Positions 16,934 through 24,750 of a stretch of DNA of 64,000 nucleotides are shown piece after piece. Where the stretch lies: assembly GCA_016703325.1 (NCBI GenBank), contig JADJCH010000001.1:186001-250000 (forward strand), read 5' to 3'. The position numbers and the translations under genes were made by a program. The stretch's first letter is position 1. Every line of letters starts with the position of its first letter. Below the pieces are notes generated by a model that did not search any database, had not been told where the DNA came from, and worked only from the letters and a program-made list of their open reading frames with translations. Source of the stretch: Burkholderiales bacterium. GTDB lineage: Bacteria; Pseudomonadota; Gammaproteobacteria; Burkholderiales; Burkholderiaceae_C.

Positions 16934-17956
16934 TCAGTACTCGCTGCGCGCTTCGCGGGTCATCAGCTGCTGCAGCGCTTGGCGGGCGGTGAGCCGGCCT
17001 TCGAGCAGGGCCACCACCGCCTCGGTGATCGGCATGTCCACGCCCAGCGAGCGGGCGCGCGCCAGCACGGTGGGTGCGCTGTAGACGCCCTCGGCGACAT
17101 GGCCAAGGTCCTGGAGGATCTGCCCCAGCGACACGCCAGCCGCCAGCCGCAGGCCAACGCGGCGGTTGCGGGAAAGGTCGCCGGTGGCGGTGAGCACCAG
17201 GTCGCCCAGGCCGGACAGGCCCATGAAGGTCTCCGCCTGCGCGCCCAGGGCCAGGCCCAGGCGGGTCATTTCCGCCAGGCCGCGGGTGATCAATGCGGCC
17301 CGGGCGTTCAGGCCCAGCTCCATGCCGTCGGCCACGCCGGTGGCGATCGCCAGCACGTTCTTGACCGCCCCGCCCACCTCGACGCCCACCGGGTCACCCG
17401 AGGCGTAGATGCGCAGGCTGGGGCCGTGCAGGGCCTGCACCGTGGCGCGGCAGAGCGCCTCGTCCCGGCTGGCGGCCACCAGCGCCGTGGGCTGGTTGCG
17501 CGCCACCTCCTGGGCAAAACTGGGGCCGGAGAGCACCCCGGCGTGCAGCCAGGGAGCCACCTGGGTGGCAATCTCGTGGCCGAGCAGGCCACTGCCGGCT
17601 TCGAAGCCCTTGCACAGCCACATCACGGCAGCGCCTGCGGGCAGACGGGTGAGCATGTCGCGCAGGCCGGCCATCGGTGTGGCCACGATGAGCAGGCCCC
17701 GGTCCCAGCCGTCCTGGCCGGCATGGGCCAGCGCGGCGCCGAAGTCGCTGCCGACCTGGAGGGATTCGGGCAGCGCCAGGCCGGGCAGGTAGCGCTGGTT
17801 GACGCGATCGCGGGCGATGGCACGGGCCTGTTCGGCATCACGGGCCCATAACAGGGTCGGTTGCCGGGTGGCCGCCTGTGCGGCCAGGGCGGTACCCCAG
17901 GCGCCGGCGCCCAGCACGGTCACACGCACGGTCGGTTCCATCGGAGCTTGTCCCAT
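16934..17956 (-). CDS. gpsA: glycerol-3-phosphate dehydrogenase [NAD(P)+]
   Basis: Cytosolic enzyme that reduces dihydroxyacetone phosphate to sn-glycerol 3-phosphate for phospholipid synthesis. The N-terminal Rossmann motif VTVLGAGAWGTALAAQ begins near residue 12; further family motifs are LPESLQVGSDF, GVLSGPSFAQEVA, GGAVKNVLAIATGVADGM (catalytic Lys) and GLGDLVLTATGDLSRNR. The length, 340 aa, is normal. ATG 17956 is given as start; ATG 17941, five codons in with GGGA upstream, is about equally likely. The gene follows secB by about 30 bases on the same strand, the usual betaproteobacterial order secB-gpsA. Confidence 0.95.
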   Translation of the reverse strand: MGQAPMEPTVRVTVLGAGAWGTALAAQAATRQPTLLWARDAEQARAIARDRVNQRYLPGLALPESLQVGSDFGAALAHAGQDGWDRGLLIVATPMAGLRDMLTRLPAGAAVMWLCKGFEAGSGLLGHEIATQVAPWLHAGVLSGPSFAQEVARNQPTALVAASRDEALCRATVQALHGPSLRIYASGDPVGVEVGGAVKNVLAIATGVADGMELGLNARAALITRGLAEMTRLGLALGAQAETFMGLSGLGDLVLTATGDLSRNRRVGLRLAAGVSLGQILQDLGHVAEGVYSAPTVLARARSLGVDMPITEAVVALLEGRLTARQALQQLMTREARSEY

Positions 17957-17986
17957 ATGCCGGCTGGATCGGCCCTCCGGCGGATC

Positions 17987-18436
17987 TCAGTTGGCCAGCG
18001 CGTTGCCCTGCTGCGACTGCTGGGCCTCGAACATGGCCTGGAAGTTGACTTCCGCCAGGTGCACCGGCGGGAACCCGGCGCGGGTGATCACATCGGCCAC
18101 CACGGCACGCAGGTAGGGGTAGACGATGCCCGGGCAGGCGATGCCCAGGATGGGCTGGATCTGGTCCTCGGGGATGTGGCGGATCTCGAAGATGCCCGCT
18201 TCCTTGGCCTCGCACAGGAACAGGGTGCGGTCGCCCAGCCGGGTGGTGACGGTGGCGCTCACCGCCACCTCGAAGATGCCGTCGGCCACCGGCTGGACCT
18301 CGACGCCGAGGTTGACTTCCACTGCCGGCTGGCCCTGCTCGACCAGGATCTGCGGGGAGTTGGGCTGCTCCAGCGACAGGTCCTTCAGGTAGACGCGCTG
18401 GATCTGGAACACGGGCTGGGCTTGTTCGTCGGACAT
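17987..18436 (-). CDS. secB: protein-export chaperone SecB
   Basis: Homotetrameric cytosolic chaperone that keeps preproteins unfolded and hands them to SecA. The 149 aa sequence contains the typical core VFQIQRVYLKDLSLEQPNSPQIL (peptide-groove strands), FEVAVSATVTTRLGDRTLFLCEAKEAGIFEI, and the SecA-contact region LGIACPGIVYPYLRAVVADVITRAGFPPVHLAEVNF. ATG 18436 (MSDEQAQP) gives the usual length; an upstream in-frame ATG at 18481 would add 15 atypical residues. A possible -10 (CATAAT on the minus strand, 18533-18538) lies upstream. The glutaredoxin gene often found next to secB in relatives is absent here. Confidence 0.96.
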   Translation of the reverse strand: MSDEQAQPVFQIQRVYLKDLSLEQPNSPQILVEQGQPAVEVNLGVEVQPVADGIFEVAVSATVTTRLGDRTLFLCEAKEAGIFEIRHIPEDQIQPILGIACPGIVYPYLRAVVADVITRAGFPPVHLAEVNFQAMFEAQQSQQGNALAN

Positions 18437-18648
18437 GGTGGTTCTCGGGTGGCGGAATCGGTGTTCGGGCTGCGGCATCACCGCGCGCCGGGGCGAATCG
18501 GGTGCTGCGCTGCGGGCACTGCAAGGCGCAGAGGATTATGGCAGTGGAGCCTGGGCCCGCCTGTGCTCACCTGTGCGCTTGTGTGCATCCGCGCGCCTGC
18601 CGTTGCCGCTGGAAGGTTCACCCCCTCGGTTTGGCGGGGCCAGGGCTT

Positions 18649-19383
18649 TCACGGCAGGGCCGGCAAGTTCTGCAGCCAGCACCGCAGCGCCTGGTTGACC
18701 TCGTGTGCGGCCTCCCAGGTGAGCATGTGACCGCACCGGGTCAGCACCCGGCAGTGGGCCTGGGGCATTGTCTCGGCCATCTCCTGCGAGTGCTCCGGCG
18801 GGGTCAGTGCGTCGGCATCGCCGACCAGCAACAGGGCCGGGCAAGCGATGGCCTGCAGCGCAGGCCGCAGGTCCTGACGGGCCATCAGGGCACGGTTCTG
18901 CGCGATCAGCCGGGCGTCCCCGGCGCGCAGGATCATGTCCAGATAACGTTGCCGCAGCGATGCGTCATTGGCCCGCTCCGGATGGAAGGCGAAGGCCAGG
19001 TTGGCCTCCAGCACCGCCCGGGTGCGGCCGACAGCGAATTCTTCGCAGGCCGCCGCGCGCAGGGCCAGAACCTCGGCCGTGTCTGCCCGGGCGCTGCTGC
19101 CCAGCAGGGCCAGTCCGGCCAGCCGCTGCGGGGCCTGACGGGCCGCCTCCAGTGCCACCATGCCGCCCATCGATGCACCGATGAGGATGGCCGATGCGCC
19201 TCGCTCCAGGTCATGGTCCAGCAGCCAGCGGGCCATTCCGGGCAGGGTGTCGGCCTGCTCCAGGGCCCGCGACACGCGGATGTCGCGCCCGGGCCAGTCG
19301 GTGGCCAGGGCGTGCAGCTGGTCGGCAAAGAGCTCGGCATCACAGGCCAGGCCCGGCAGCAGGACAAGGGCGGGTGCAACCAT
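18649..19383 (-). CDS. alpha/beta-fold hydrolase
   Basis: Cytosolic alpha/beta hydrolase of 244 aa. The catalytic triad is visible: nucleophile Ser71 in GASMGG, Asp in LLVGDADALTPPEHS, and His in CGHMLTWEAAHEV. The opening LVLLPGLACDAELF is the oxyanion-hole strand and loop. No signal peptide. The sequence looks like the small esterase/BioH-like group, but substrate cannot be assigned, and there are no biotin genes adjacent. It is divergent from the histidine-phosphatase gene, with 106 bases between them. Confidence 0.85.
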   Translation of the reverse strand: MVAPALVLLPGLACDAELFADQLHALATDWPGRDIRVSRALEQADTLPGMARWLLDHDLERGASAILIGASMGGMVALEAARQAPQRLAGLALLGSSARADTAEVLALRAAACEEFAVGRTRAVLEANLAFAFHPERANDASLRQRYLDMILRAGDARLIAQNRALMARQDLRPALQAIACPALLLVGDADALTPPEHSQEMAETMPQAHCRVLTRCGHMLTWEAAHEVNQALRCWLQNLPALP

Positions 19384-19489
19384 CGGCGCAGCTTAGCCGT
19401 TCGCTGCGCCGGAGTTCACCGCTGGTTGCATTGGAATGCAGCCGGGCCTGTGTCGCAGTGGGTGCGGCTGTGGTTTACTCGGTTGATCC

Positions 19490-20203
19490 ATGACCGAACT
19501 GATCGTCATCCGTCACGGCGAGACGGATTCCAACCGCGAGCACCGCTTCCAGGGCCAGCTGGATGTGCCGCTGAACGCCACCGGCCTGCAGCAGGCCGAG
19601 CGGCTCGCCGAAGCCCTGGCGTCAGAACCCTTCGATGCGATGGTGGCCAGTGACCTGCAGCGCGCCCGCCAGACCGCCGCGCCTCTGGCCGATCGACGGG
19701 GCCTGGAGGTGAGGGCCGATGCGGCCTGGCGGGAGCAGTCCTTCGGGCAGATCGAAGGACTGCGGGTCAAGGCGTTGCACGAGCAACAGCCGGAGCTGTT
19801 TGCCCGCTGGGCCCAACACGATGCGGACTTTGCCCTGCCCGGCGGTGAGAGCGTGCGACGCTTCCACGCCCGCATCCTGGCCGCAGCAGGCCGCCTGGCC
19901 GAAGCGTTTCCTCGCCGGCGTGTGCTGCTGGTGACTCACGGCGGGGTGCTGGACATGCTCTGGCGCAGCGCCCATGGCGAATCGCTGGACGGACCGCGGC
20001 GCTGCCCGATCCCCAATGCCGGCATCAACCGCCTGCGCTGGGTGGCCGGGCGGCTGGAGATCGTGCACTGGGCCGACGACAGGCACCTGGCAGGGCTGCC
20101 TCAACAACCCACCACCGTGCCCTTGAGCGTGCGACTGAAGGAGTGGGCCGCCGGCCGGCAGCCACCCCCGGTGGACGATCCCGACGAGCCGCCCGTGCCT
20201 TGA
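19490..20203 (+). CDS. histidine phosphatase family protein (GpmB/CobC-like)
   Basis: Phosphoglycerate-mutase-like phosphatase, 237 aa. The catalytic motif RHGET is at residues 8-12 (phospho-accepting His9), with further conserved Arg in SDLQRARQTA, Glu in WREQSFGQIEG, and the second catalytic His in LLVTHGGVLDML. The segment GDTDSN..FQGQLDVPLNATG-like order matches the GpmB/alpha-ribazole phosphatase branch. No cobalamin genes are nearby, so the substrate is open. The C-terminal extension (about residues 200-237), rich in Pro and Asp, is not part of the fold. The gene converges with gshA. Confidence 0.88.
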   Translation: MTELIVIRHGETDSNREHRFQGQLDVPLNATGLQQAERLAEALASEPFDAMVASDLQRARQTAAPLADRRGLEVRADAAWREQSFGQIEGLRVKALHEQQPELFARWAQHDADFALPGGESVRRFHARILAAAGRLAEAFPRRRVLLVTHGGVLDMLWRSAHGESLDGPRRCPIPNAGINRLRWVAGRLEIVHWADDRHLAGLPQQPTTVPLSVRLKEWAAGRQPPPVDDPDEPPVP

Positions 20204-20269
20204 TCCGGTCCCCGCTTGTCGGGTCTGCCGATCCCCGAATTCAGCGGCCGGTGGTCACGCGAACGGACC

Positions 20270-21565
20270 TCAATCGTCGTTGGCGGTGCTGGGGTCGGTG
20301 GCCTCCAGCTCATAGCTGGCCGCCAGCATGGCCAGGCGGCCGATCACGCCGTACATGTAGAAGCGGTTGGGCGCGCTGGCGCCGGGTTTGACGCCCGGGC
20401 GGGGCAGGTGGTGGCTTTCCGCAAAGGCCAGCGGCACGAACTCGGCCCCTGGGGCGTTGAGGTTCTCGTCGATGCCCCGGCTGGCGTGGATGCGGTAGAA
20501 GCCGCCCACCACATAGCGGTCCATCATGTAGACCACCGGTTCGGCGACGGCGTCGTTGAGCCGCTCGAAGGTGGGCACACCTTCCTGGATGATCACCTCG
20601 GTGACCTCCTGGCCATCCTTGACCACACTCATCTTGTTGCGGGTGCGGCGGTTGAGTTCGTCGAGCTCCTTGGCGTCGCGCACCGTCATGATCCCCATGC
20701 CGTAGGTGCCGTTGTCGGCCTTGACGACCACGAAGGGCTTCTCACCGATGCCGTATTCCTTGTACTTGCGGCGCACCTTGGTCAGCAGGGCATCGACATT
20801 GGACTTGACACACTCCAGACCCTGCTCGGCCGCAAAGTCGACCTCCCCGCAGTGGTTGAACATCGGGTTGATCAGCCAGGGATCCATGCCCAGCAGCTTG
20901 GCGAACTTCTTGGCCACCTCCTCGTAGGCCTGGAAGTGCAGGCTCTTGCGCCGCATCGTCCAGCCGGCGTGCAGCGGCGGCAGCAGGTACTGCTCATGCA
21001 GCTGGGTCAGCACCTCCGGAATGCCGGCCGACAGGTCGTTGTTGAGCAGCACGGTGCAGGGGTCGAAGTGCTTGAGACCCAGGCGCCGCTTGCTGCGCAG
21101 CAGCGGCTCGACGGTGACGCTTTCGCCGTCCGGCAGCTCGAAGGTGATCGGCTCGGTCAGGTCCTTGTCCAGGCTGCCCAGGCGAACGTTCAGCCCTGCG
21201 AGCGTGAAGATCTGCTTCAGGCGGGCAACATTGCTGAGGTAGAAGGTGTTGCGGGTGTGCTTCTCGGGAATCAGCAGCAGGTTCTTGGCTTCGGGGCAGA
21301 TTTTTTCGATCGCCGCCATGGCCGCCTGCACCGCCAGCGGCAACATTTCCGGCGTCAGGTTGTTCCAGCCACCGGGAAAGAGGTTGGTGTCCACCGGCGC
21401 GAGCTTGAAGCCGGCGTTGCGGATGTCCACCGAGGTGTAGAACGGCGGCGTGTGTTCCATCCACTCCAGGCGGAACCAGCGTTCGATCGCCGGCATCGAG
21501 TCGAGGATGCGGGCCTCCAGCTCATTGATCGGGCCGTTCAGTGCGGTGACGAGGTGAGGGACCAT
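20270..21565 (-). CDS. gshA: glutamate-cysteine ligase (TIGR02049-type)
   Basis: First enzyme of glutathione synthesis, joining L-glutamate and L-cysteine with ATP. The 431 aa protein belongs to the ATP-grasp-like GshA form found in betaproteobacteria and acidithiobacilli, unrelated in sequence to E. coli GshA. Recognisable blocks: TPPFYTSVDIRNAGFKLAPV near the start, VDTNLFPGGWNNL, PLLRSKRRLGLKHFDPCTVLLNND, KPFVVVKADNGTYGMGIM (ATP-grasp loop) and YYMMDRYVVGGFYR-like block VVYMMDRYVVGGFYRIH. It follows the amtB terminator by about 150 bases on the same strand. The gshB gene expected next in relatives is not downstream; a convergent phosphatase gene is there instead. Confidence 0.92.
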   Translation of the reverse strand: MVPHLVTALNGPINELEARILDSMPAIERWFRLEWMEHTPPFYTSVDIRNAGFKLAPVDTNLFPGGWNNLTPEMLPLAVQAAMAAIEKICPEAKNLLLIPEKHTRNTFYLSNVARLKQIFTLAGLNVRLGSLDKDLTEPITFELPDGESVTVEPLLRSKRRLGLKHFDPCTVLLNNDLSAGIPEVLTQLHEQYLLPPLHAGWTMRRKSLHFQAYEEVAKKFAKLLGMDPWLINPMFNHCGEVDFAAEQGLECVKSNVDALLTKVRRKYKEYGIGEKPFVVVKADNGTYGMGIMTVRDAKELDELNRRTRNKMSVVKDGQEVTEVIIQEGVPTFERLNDAVAEPVVYMMDRYVVGGFYRIHASRGIDENLNAPGAEFVPLAFAESHHLPRPGVKPGASAPNRFYMYGVIGRLAMLAASYELEATDPSTANDD

Positions 21566-21717
21566 GGCAGGGGGCGCGTTGCGCGGTTCGGGCGGCGGAG
21601 GGCAGCAGGTGCGGCTAGTGTGCCAAAGTCATCGGCGCACAGACGACGCTCAGGTGGAGTCGCCGTGCTGAATCTCAAGCGCTGCGCAGCGACGTTGCGC
21701 GTCGGCAGCGAAGAATG

Positions 21718-21744
21718 AAAAAAGGGGCCGCATGGCGGCCCCTT
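21718..21744 (-). terminator. rho-independent terminator of the torF-glnK-amtB operon
   Basis: Read on the minus strand, a perfect 8-bp stem GGGGCCGC / GCGGCCCC with a 3-base loop (21724-21742) is followed by six T (21723-21718). It lies about 30 bases after the amtB stop, the canonical position. Confidence 0.9.
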
Positions 21745-21772
21745 GGGTGTGACAGCGTTGTGAAGGAATCGA

Positions 21773-23296
21773 TCAGCCGTGGTAGGCGGTTTCGCCGTGG
21801 GAGGCGATGTCCAGGCCTTCGCGCTCTTCTTCTTCGGTGACACGCAGGCCGATCACCAGGTCAACGATCTTGAAGGAGACCGCGGCGACGACCGCAGACC
21901 ACACCACCGTCACGCCGACTGCCTTGGCCTGAACCAGCACCTGGTCGAACACGCCGACGCTGCCCACCGTGGCGGTGACCCAGTCGGTCACCAGGCCCGG
22001 GCCGCCCAGCGCCTGGTTGTTGAACACACCGGTCAGCAGGGCGCCGACGATGCCGCAGACCCCGTGCACACCGAACACGTCCAGGGAGTCATCCGCACCG
22101 AGCAGGCGCTTCAGACCGCTCACACCCCACAGACCTGCGAAGCCGGCCACGAAGCCGATCACCAGGCCGCCGACGATGCCCACGTTGCCGGCTGCCGGGG
22201 TGATCGCCACCAGGCCGGCGACGGCACCGGAGGCTGCACCCAGCATGGAGGCCTTGCCCTTCTTCAGGGCCTCACCCGTGCACCAGGCCAGCACTGCGGC
22301 AGCGGTGGCGGCGAAGGTGTTCATGAAGGCCAGCGCAGCGCTGTTGCCGGCTTCCAGGGCGGAACCGGCGTTGAAGCCGAACCAGCCCACCCACAGCAGC
22401 GAGGCGCCCACCATGGTCAGCGTCAGCGAGTGCGGGGTAAAGGCTTCGCGACCATAACCGACGCGCTTGCCCACCATGTAGGCACCCACCAAACCCGCCA
22501 CGGCGGCGTTGATGTGCACCACGGTGCCGCCGGCGAAGTCCAGCGCGCCCCACTGCCAGATCAGGCCGGCCTTGCCGTTCATGGCTTCCACCACGTCGGC
22601 GCCGGTGTAGGCGTCCGGGCCCATCCAGTACCAAACCATGTGGGCGATCGGCGCGTAGCTGAAGGTGAACCACAGCACCATGAACAGCAGCACCGCACTG
22701 AACTTGATGCGCTCGGCGAAGGCGCCGACGATCAGGCCGCAGGTGATGGCCGCGAAGGTGGCCTGGAAGGCAACGAACACGATCTCCGGAATCACCACAC
22801 CCTTGGAGAAGGTGGCGCCCATGGCGAATGCGCCTGTGGCCGGATCGAACACGCCCTTCAGGAACAGCCTGTCGAATCCGCCGATAAAGGCATTGCCTTC
22901 TGTGAACGCCAGGCTGTAGCCGTAGACGACCCACAACACGACGATCAGCGAGAAGGTGACGAACACCTGCATCAGCACCGACAGCATGTTCTTGCTGCGC
23001 ACCAGGCCGCCATAGAACAACGCCAGGCCGGGGATGGCCATCAGGATGACCAGCAGGGTGGACACCAGCATCCAGGACACGTCGCCCTTGTTCGGGACGG
23101 GCGCGGGTGCGGTGGCTTCAGAGGCCGCTGGCGCGGCAGCGGGGGCCGCTGCGGCTGCCGGAGCGGCCGCTTCAGCAGAGGCGGCCACCGCGGGTGCGGC
23201 CGCGGCCGCATCGGACGCGGCCTGGGCCCAGCTGGTGCCGGCAAAGCCCAGCACCGCCACGCCCAGCGCGAGGGTTGCGATGAATTTCTTCAACAT
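21773..23296 (-). CDS. amtB: ammonium transporter AmtB
   Basis: Trimeric inner-membrane ammonium channel. The 507 aa precursor has a signal peptide (MLKKFIATLALGVAVLGFAGTSWA), then an Ala/Pro-rich linker of about 45 residues, and eleven helices. Channel residues are recognisable: the twin histidines in DFAGGTVVHINAAVAG and DVFGVHGVCGIVGALLTG, and the loop ALFYGGLVRSKNMLSVLMQ of the Amt family. The C-terminal tail (VTEEEEREGLDIASHGETAYHG) matches the GlnK-binding tail, including ASHGE. It follows glnK by about 31 bases. Expression is likely controlled by nitrogen through the sigma-54 promoter upstream of the operon. Confidence 0.96.
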   Translation of the reverse strand: MLKKFIATLALGVAVLGFAGTSWAQAASDAAAAAPAVAASAEAAAPAAAAAPAAAPAASEATAPAPVPNKGDVSWMLVSTLLVILMAIPGLALFYGGLVRSKNMLSVLMQVFVTFSLIVVLWVVYGYSLAFTEGNAFIGGFDRLFLKGVFDPATGAFAMGATFSKGVVIPEIVFVAFQATFAAITCGLIVGAFAERIKFSAVLLFMVLWFTFSYAPIAHMVWYWMGPDAYTGADVVEAMNGKAGLIWQWGALDFAGGTVVHINAAVAGLVGAYMVGKRVGYGREAFTPHSLTLTMVGASLLWVGWFGFNAGSALEAGNSAALAFMNTFAATAAAVLAWCTGEALKKGKASMLGAASGAVAGLVAITPAAGNVGIVGGLVIGFVAGFAGLWGVSGLKRLLGADDSLDVFGVHGVCGIVGALLTGVFNNQALGGPGLVTDWVTATVGSVGVFDQVLVQAKAVGVTVVWSAVVAAVSFKIVDLVIGLRVTEEEEREGLDIASHGETAYHG

Positions 23297-23327
23297 GGTG
23301 GTCTCTTGTGGAGGAAGGGGGCGGCGC

Positions 23328-23666
23328 TCAGAGCGCGTCCTTGCCGGTTTCGCCGGTGCGGATGCGCAGCACCTGCTCCAGGCCGGTGACGAAGATCTTG
23401 CCGTCACCGATCTTGCCGGTGCGGGCGGCGCCTTCGATGGCCTCGATCACGCGGTCGACGATCGAGTCGTCCACGGCCGCTTCGACTTTCACCTTGGGCA
23501 GGAAATCGACCACGTACTCGGCGCCGCGGTACAGCTCCGTGTGGCCTTTCTGGCGGCCAAAGCCCTTGACTTCGGTGACGGTGATGCCCTGCACGCCGAT
23601 GGCGCTGAGGGCTTCACGCACCTCGTCGAGCTTGAAGGGCTTGATGATGGCGGTGACCATTTTCAT
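23328..23666 (-). CDS. glnK: P-II nitrogen regulatory protein GlnK
   Basis: Trimeric signal protein that binds ATP/ADP and 2-oxoglutarate and blocks AmtB when nitrogen is plentiful. It is exactly 112 aa. The T-loop TELYRGAEYVVDFLPKVKVE contains the uridylylation target Tyr51; the B-loop TGKIGDGKIFV and the C-terminal RIRTGETGKDAL are typical. The first residues MKMVTAIIKPFKLDEVREAL are the invariant opening of the family. It lies between the TorF-like porin gene and amtB on one strand. The pairing with amtB supports the name GlnK rather than GlnB. Confidence 0.96.
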   Translation of the reverse strand: MKMVTAIIKPFKLDEVREALSAIGVQGITVTEVKGFGRQKGHTELYRGAEYVVDFLPKVKVEAAVDDSIVDRVIEAIEGAARTGKIGDGKIFVTGLEQVLRIRTGETGKDAL

Positions 23667-23704
23667 GGGCGGTCTCCGGTGTGGATGTCAGGTTGGACGG
23701 GGGG

Positions 23705-24436
23705 TCAGAAGGCGTACTTGGCGCCGAGCACCACGCCGGCCTTGCCCAGCTCCTTGCCGTTGACCGGCGAGAAGTAGAAAGTCTTGTCGGCATCGGTGCC
23801 GACGATCGCGCCACTCAGGGTCAGCCCCTTGACCACTTCCTTGCTCACCGTCAGCGAGTAGTCGGTGTAGGTGGCATCGTCCGCGAACGGACCCTTGATC
23901 TTCTGGTAGCCCACGTGCGGCACGACGGAGAAACCAGCCACGTCGAAGGTGGCGCTCAGGTCCACATAGAAGCTGTTCTTGCTGTCGGCGTTGGCGAAGG
24001 TGTTGGTCACCGCGTGCGAGTACTTCAGCGTGGCCGGGCCGTAGGTCAGTGCGCCGTACAGCTCGGTGGTTTCGGCCTTGGTCGGCAGGTCGTTGCCGGG
24101 GTACTGGTAGGTCAGCACGCCGACGTCGTAGCCGAGGTCCTTGACGATCTCGCCCTTATAGCCTCCGTACACGTCGATCTCCACACCGGCATCGCCGCCC
24201 GCGTCCTTGATCCACTTGATCGACGAGGCCCATGCGCCTACATAGAAGCTGCCCAGGGTGTAGTCCACGCCGCCTTGCAGGGCCGGCTTCACGCGGGTCT
24301 GGGAGATGCCGCGGTAGCGGTAGTCGCTGACGGCGCCCACGTTGAAGGCCAGACCGTCGTCGGCCAAGGCGGGCAGGGGGGCCAGGGCGGTGCCGGCCAG
24401 GGCAGCCAGAGCGGCGAGAGCGACAACTTTCTTCAT
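23705..24436 (-). CDS. TorF-family putative outer-membrane porin
   Basis: Outer-membrane beta-barrel protein of 243 aa with signal peptide MKKVVALAALAALAGTALAPLPALA and a C-terminal Phe (GAKYAF), the usual barrel-assembly signal. The mature start FNVGAVSDYRYRGISQT is the hallmark of the TIGR02001/TorF family. Alternating hydrophobic strands run to the end. Its place as first gene of the nitrogen-controlled torF-glnK-amtB operon, common in Burkholderiales, suggests it lets nitrogen compounds cross the outer membrane; the substrate is not known. The ATG at 24436 follows CGGAGAT. The sigma-54 promoter lies about 50 bases upstream. Confidence 0.9.
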   Translation of the reverse strand: MKKVVALAALAALAGTALAPLPALADDGLAFNVGAVSDYRYRGISQTRVKPALQGGVDYTLGSFYVGAWASSIKWIKDAGGDAGVEIDVYGGYKGEIVKDLGYDVGVLTYQYPGNDLPTKAETTELYGALTYGPATLKYSHAVTNTFANADSKNSFYVDLSATFDVAGFSVVPHVGYQKIKGPFADDATYTDYSLTVSKEVVKGLTLSGAIVGTDADKTFYFSPVNGKELGKAGVVLGAKYAF

Positions 24437-24485
24437 GTGGATCTCCGGTTCAGGTGAAGTGAGAGGGGATAGACAGGCCCATTAC

Positions 24486-24501
24486 TGCACCTTCTGTGCC
24501 A
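24486..24501 (-). promoter_or_regulatory. sigma-54 (RpoN) promoter of torF-glnK-amtB
   Basis: On the minus strand the sequence TGGCACAGAAGGTGCA matches the sigma-54 consensus TGGCACGNNNNTTGCA, keeping the essential GG (-24) and GC (-12) at the right distance. Transcription would start near 24475, giving a leader of about 40 bases before the porin ATG. Confidence 0.85.
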
Positions 24502-24603
24502 GCTTCTCGTCTCCAGCAGGAGCCCCCACTCAAGGCGGAAACAGCTGGTTGCAGCTCCTCAGGCCCCGCCTTGGCGCGCCTCAGGCGGTTTCCAGGCGTG
24601 CTG

Positions 24604-24620
24604 TGCACCAATCTGGTCAC
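24604..24620. promoter_or_regulatory. NtrC-like enhancer site, promoter-proximal
   Basis: TGCACC-AATCT-GGTCAC resembles the 17-base NtrC site TGCACC-N5-GGTGCA. The left half is perfect and the right half is partial. It is centred about 137 bases upstream of the predicted start. Confidence 0.7.
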
Positions 24621-24627
24621 GACGTGA

Positions 24628-24644
24628 TGCACACAAATGGTGCG
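24628..24644. promoter_or_regulatory. NtrC-like enhancer site, promoter-distal
   Basis: TGCACA-CAAAT-GGTGCG matches 10 of 12 conserved bases of the NtrC consensus. It lies 24 bases, centre to centre, from the other site, so two NtrC dimers could bind cooperatively. Confidence 0.78.
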
Positions 24645-24750
24645 ACACCCTTTTGGGGGAGAGCCGTCCGTGACAGGCTCCTCACAATGGCAGCAGGGGT
24701 CGAGATCACCCGACCTGCGACCCGCTCCTTCACACACTTCTCAGAACCCC

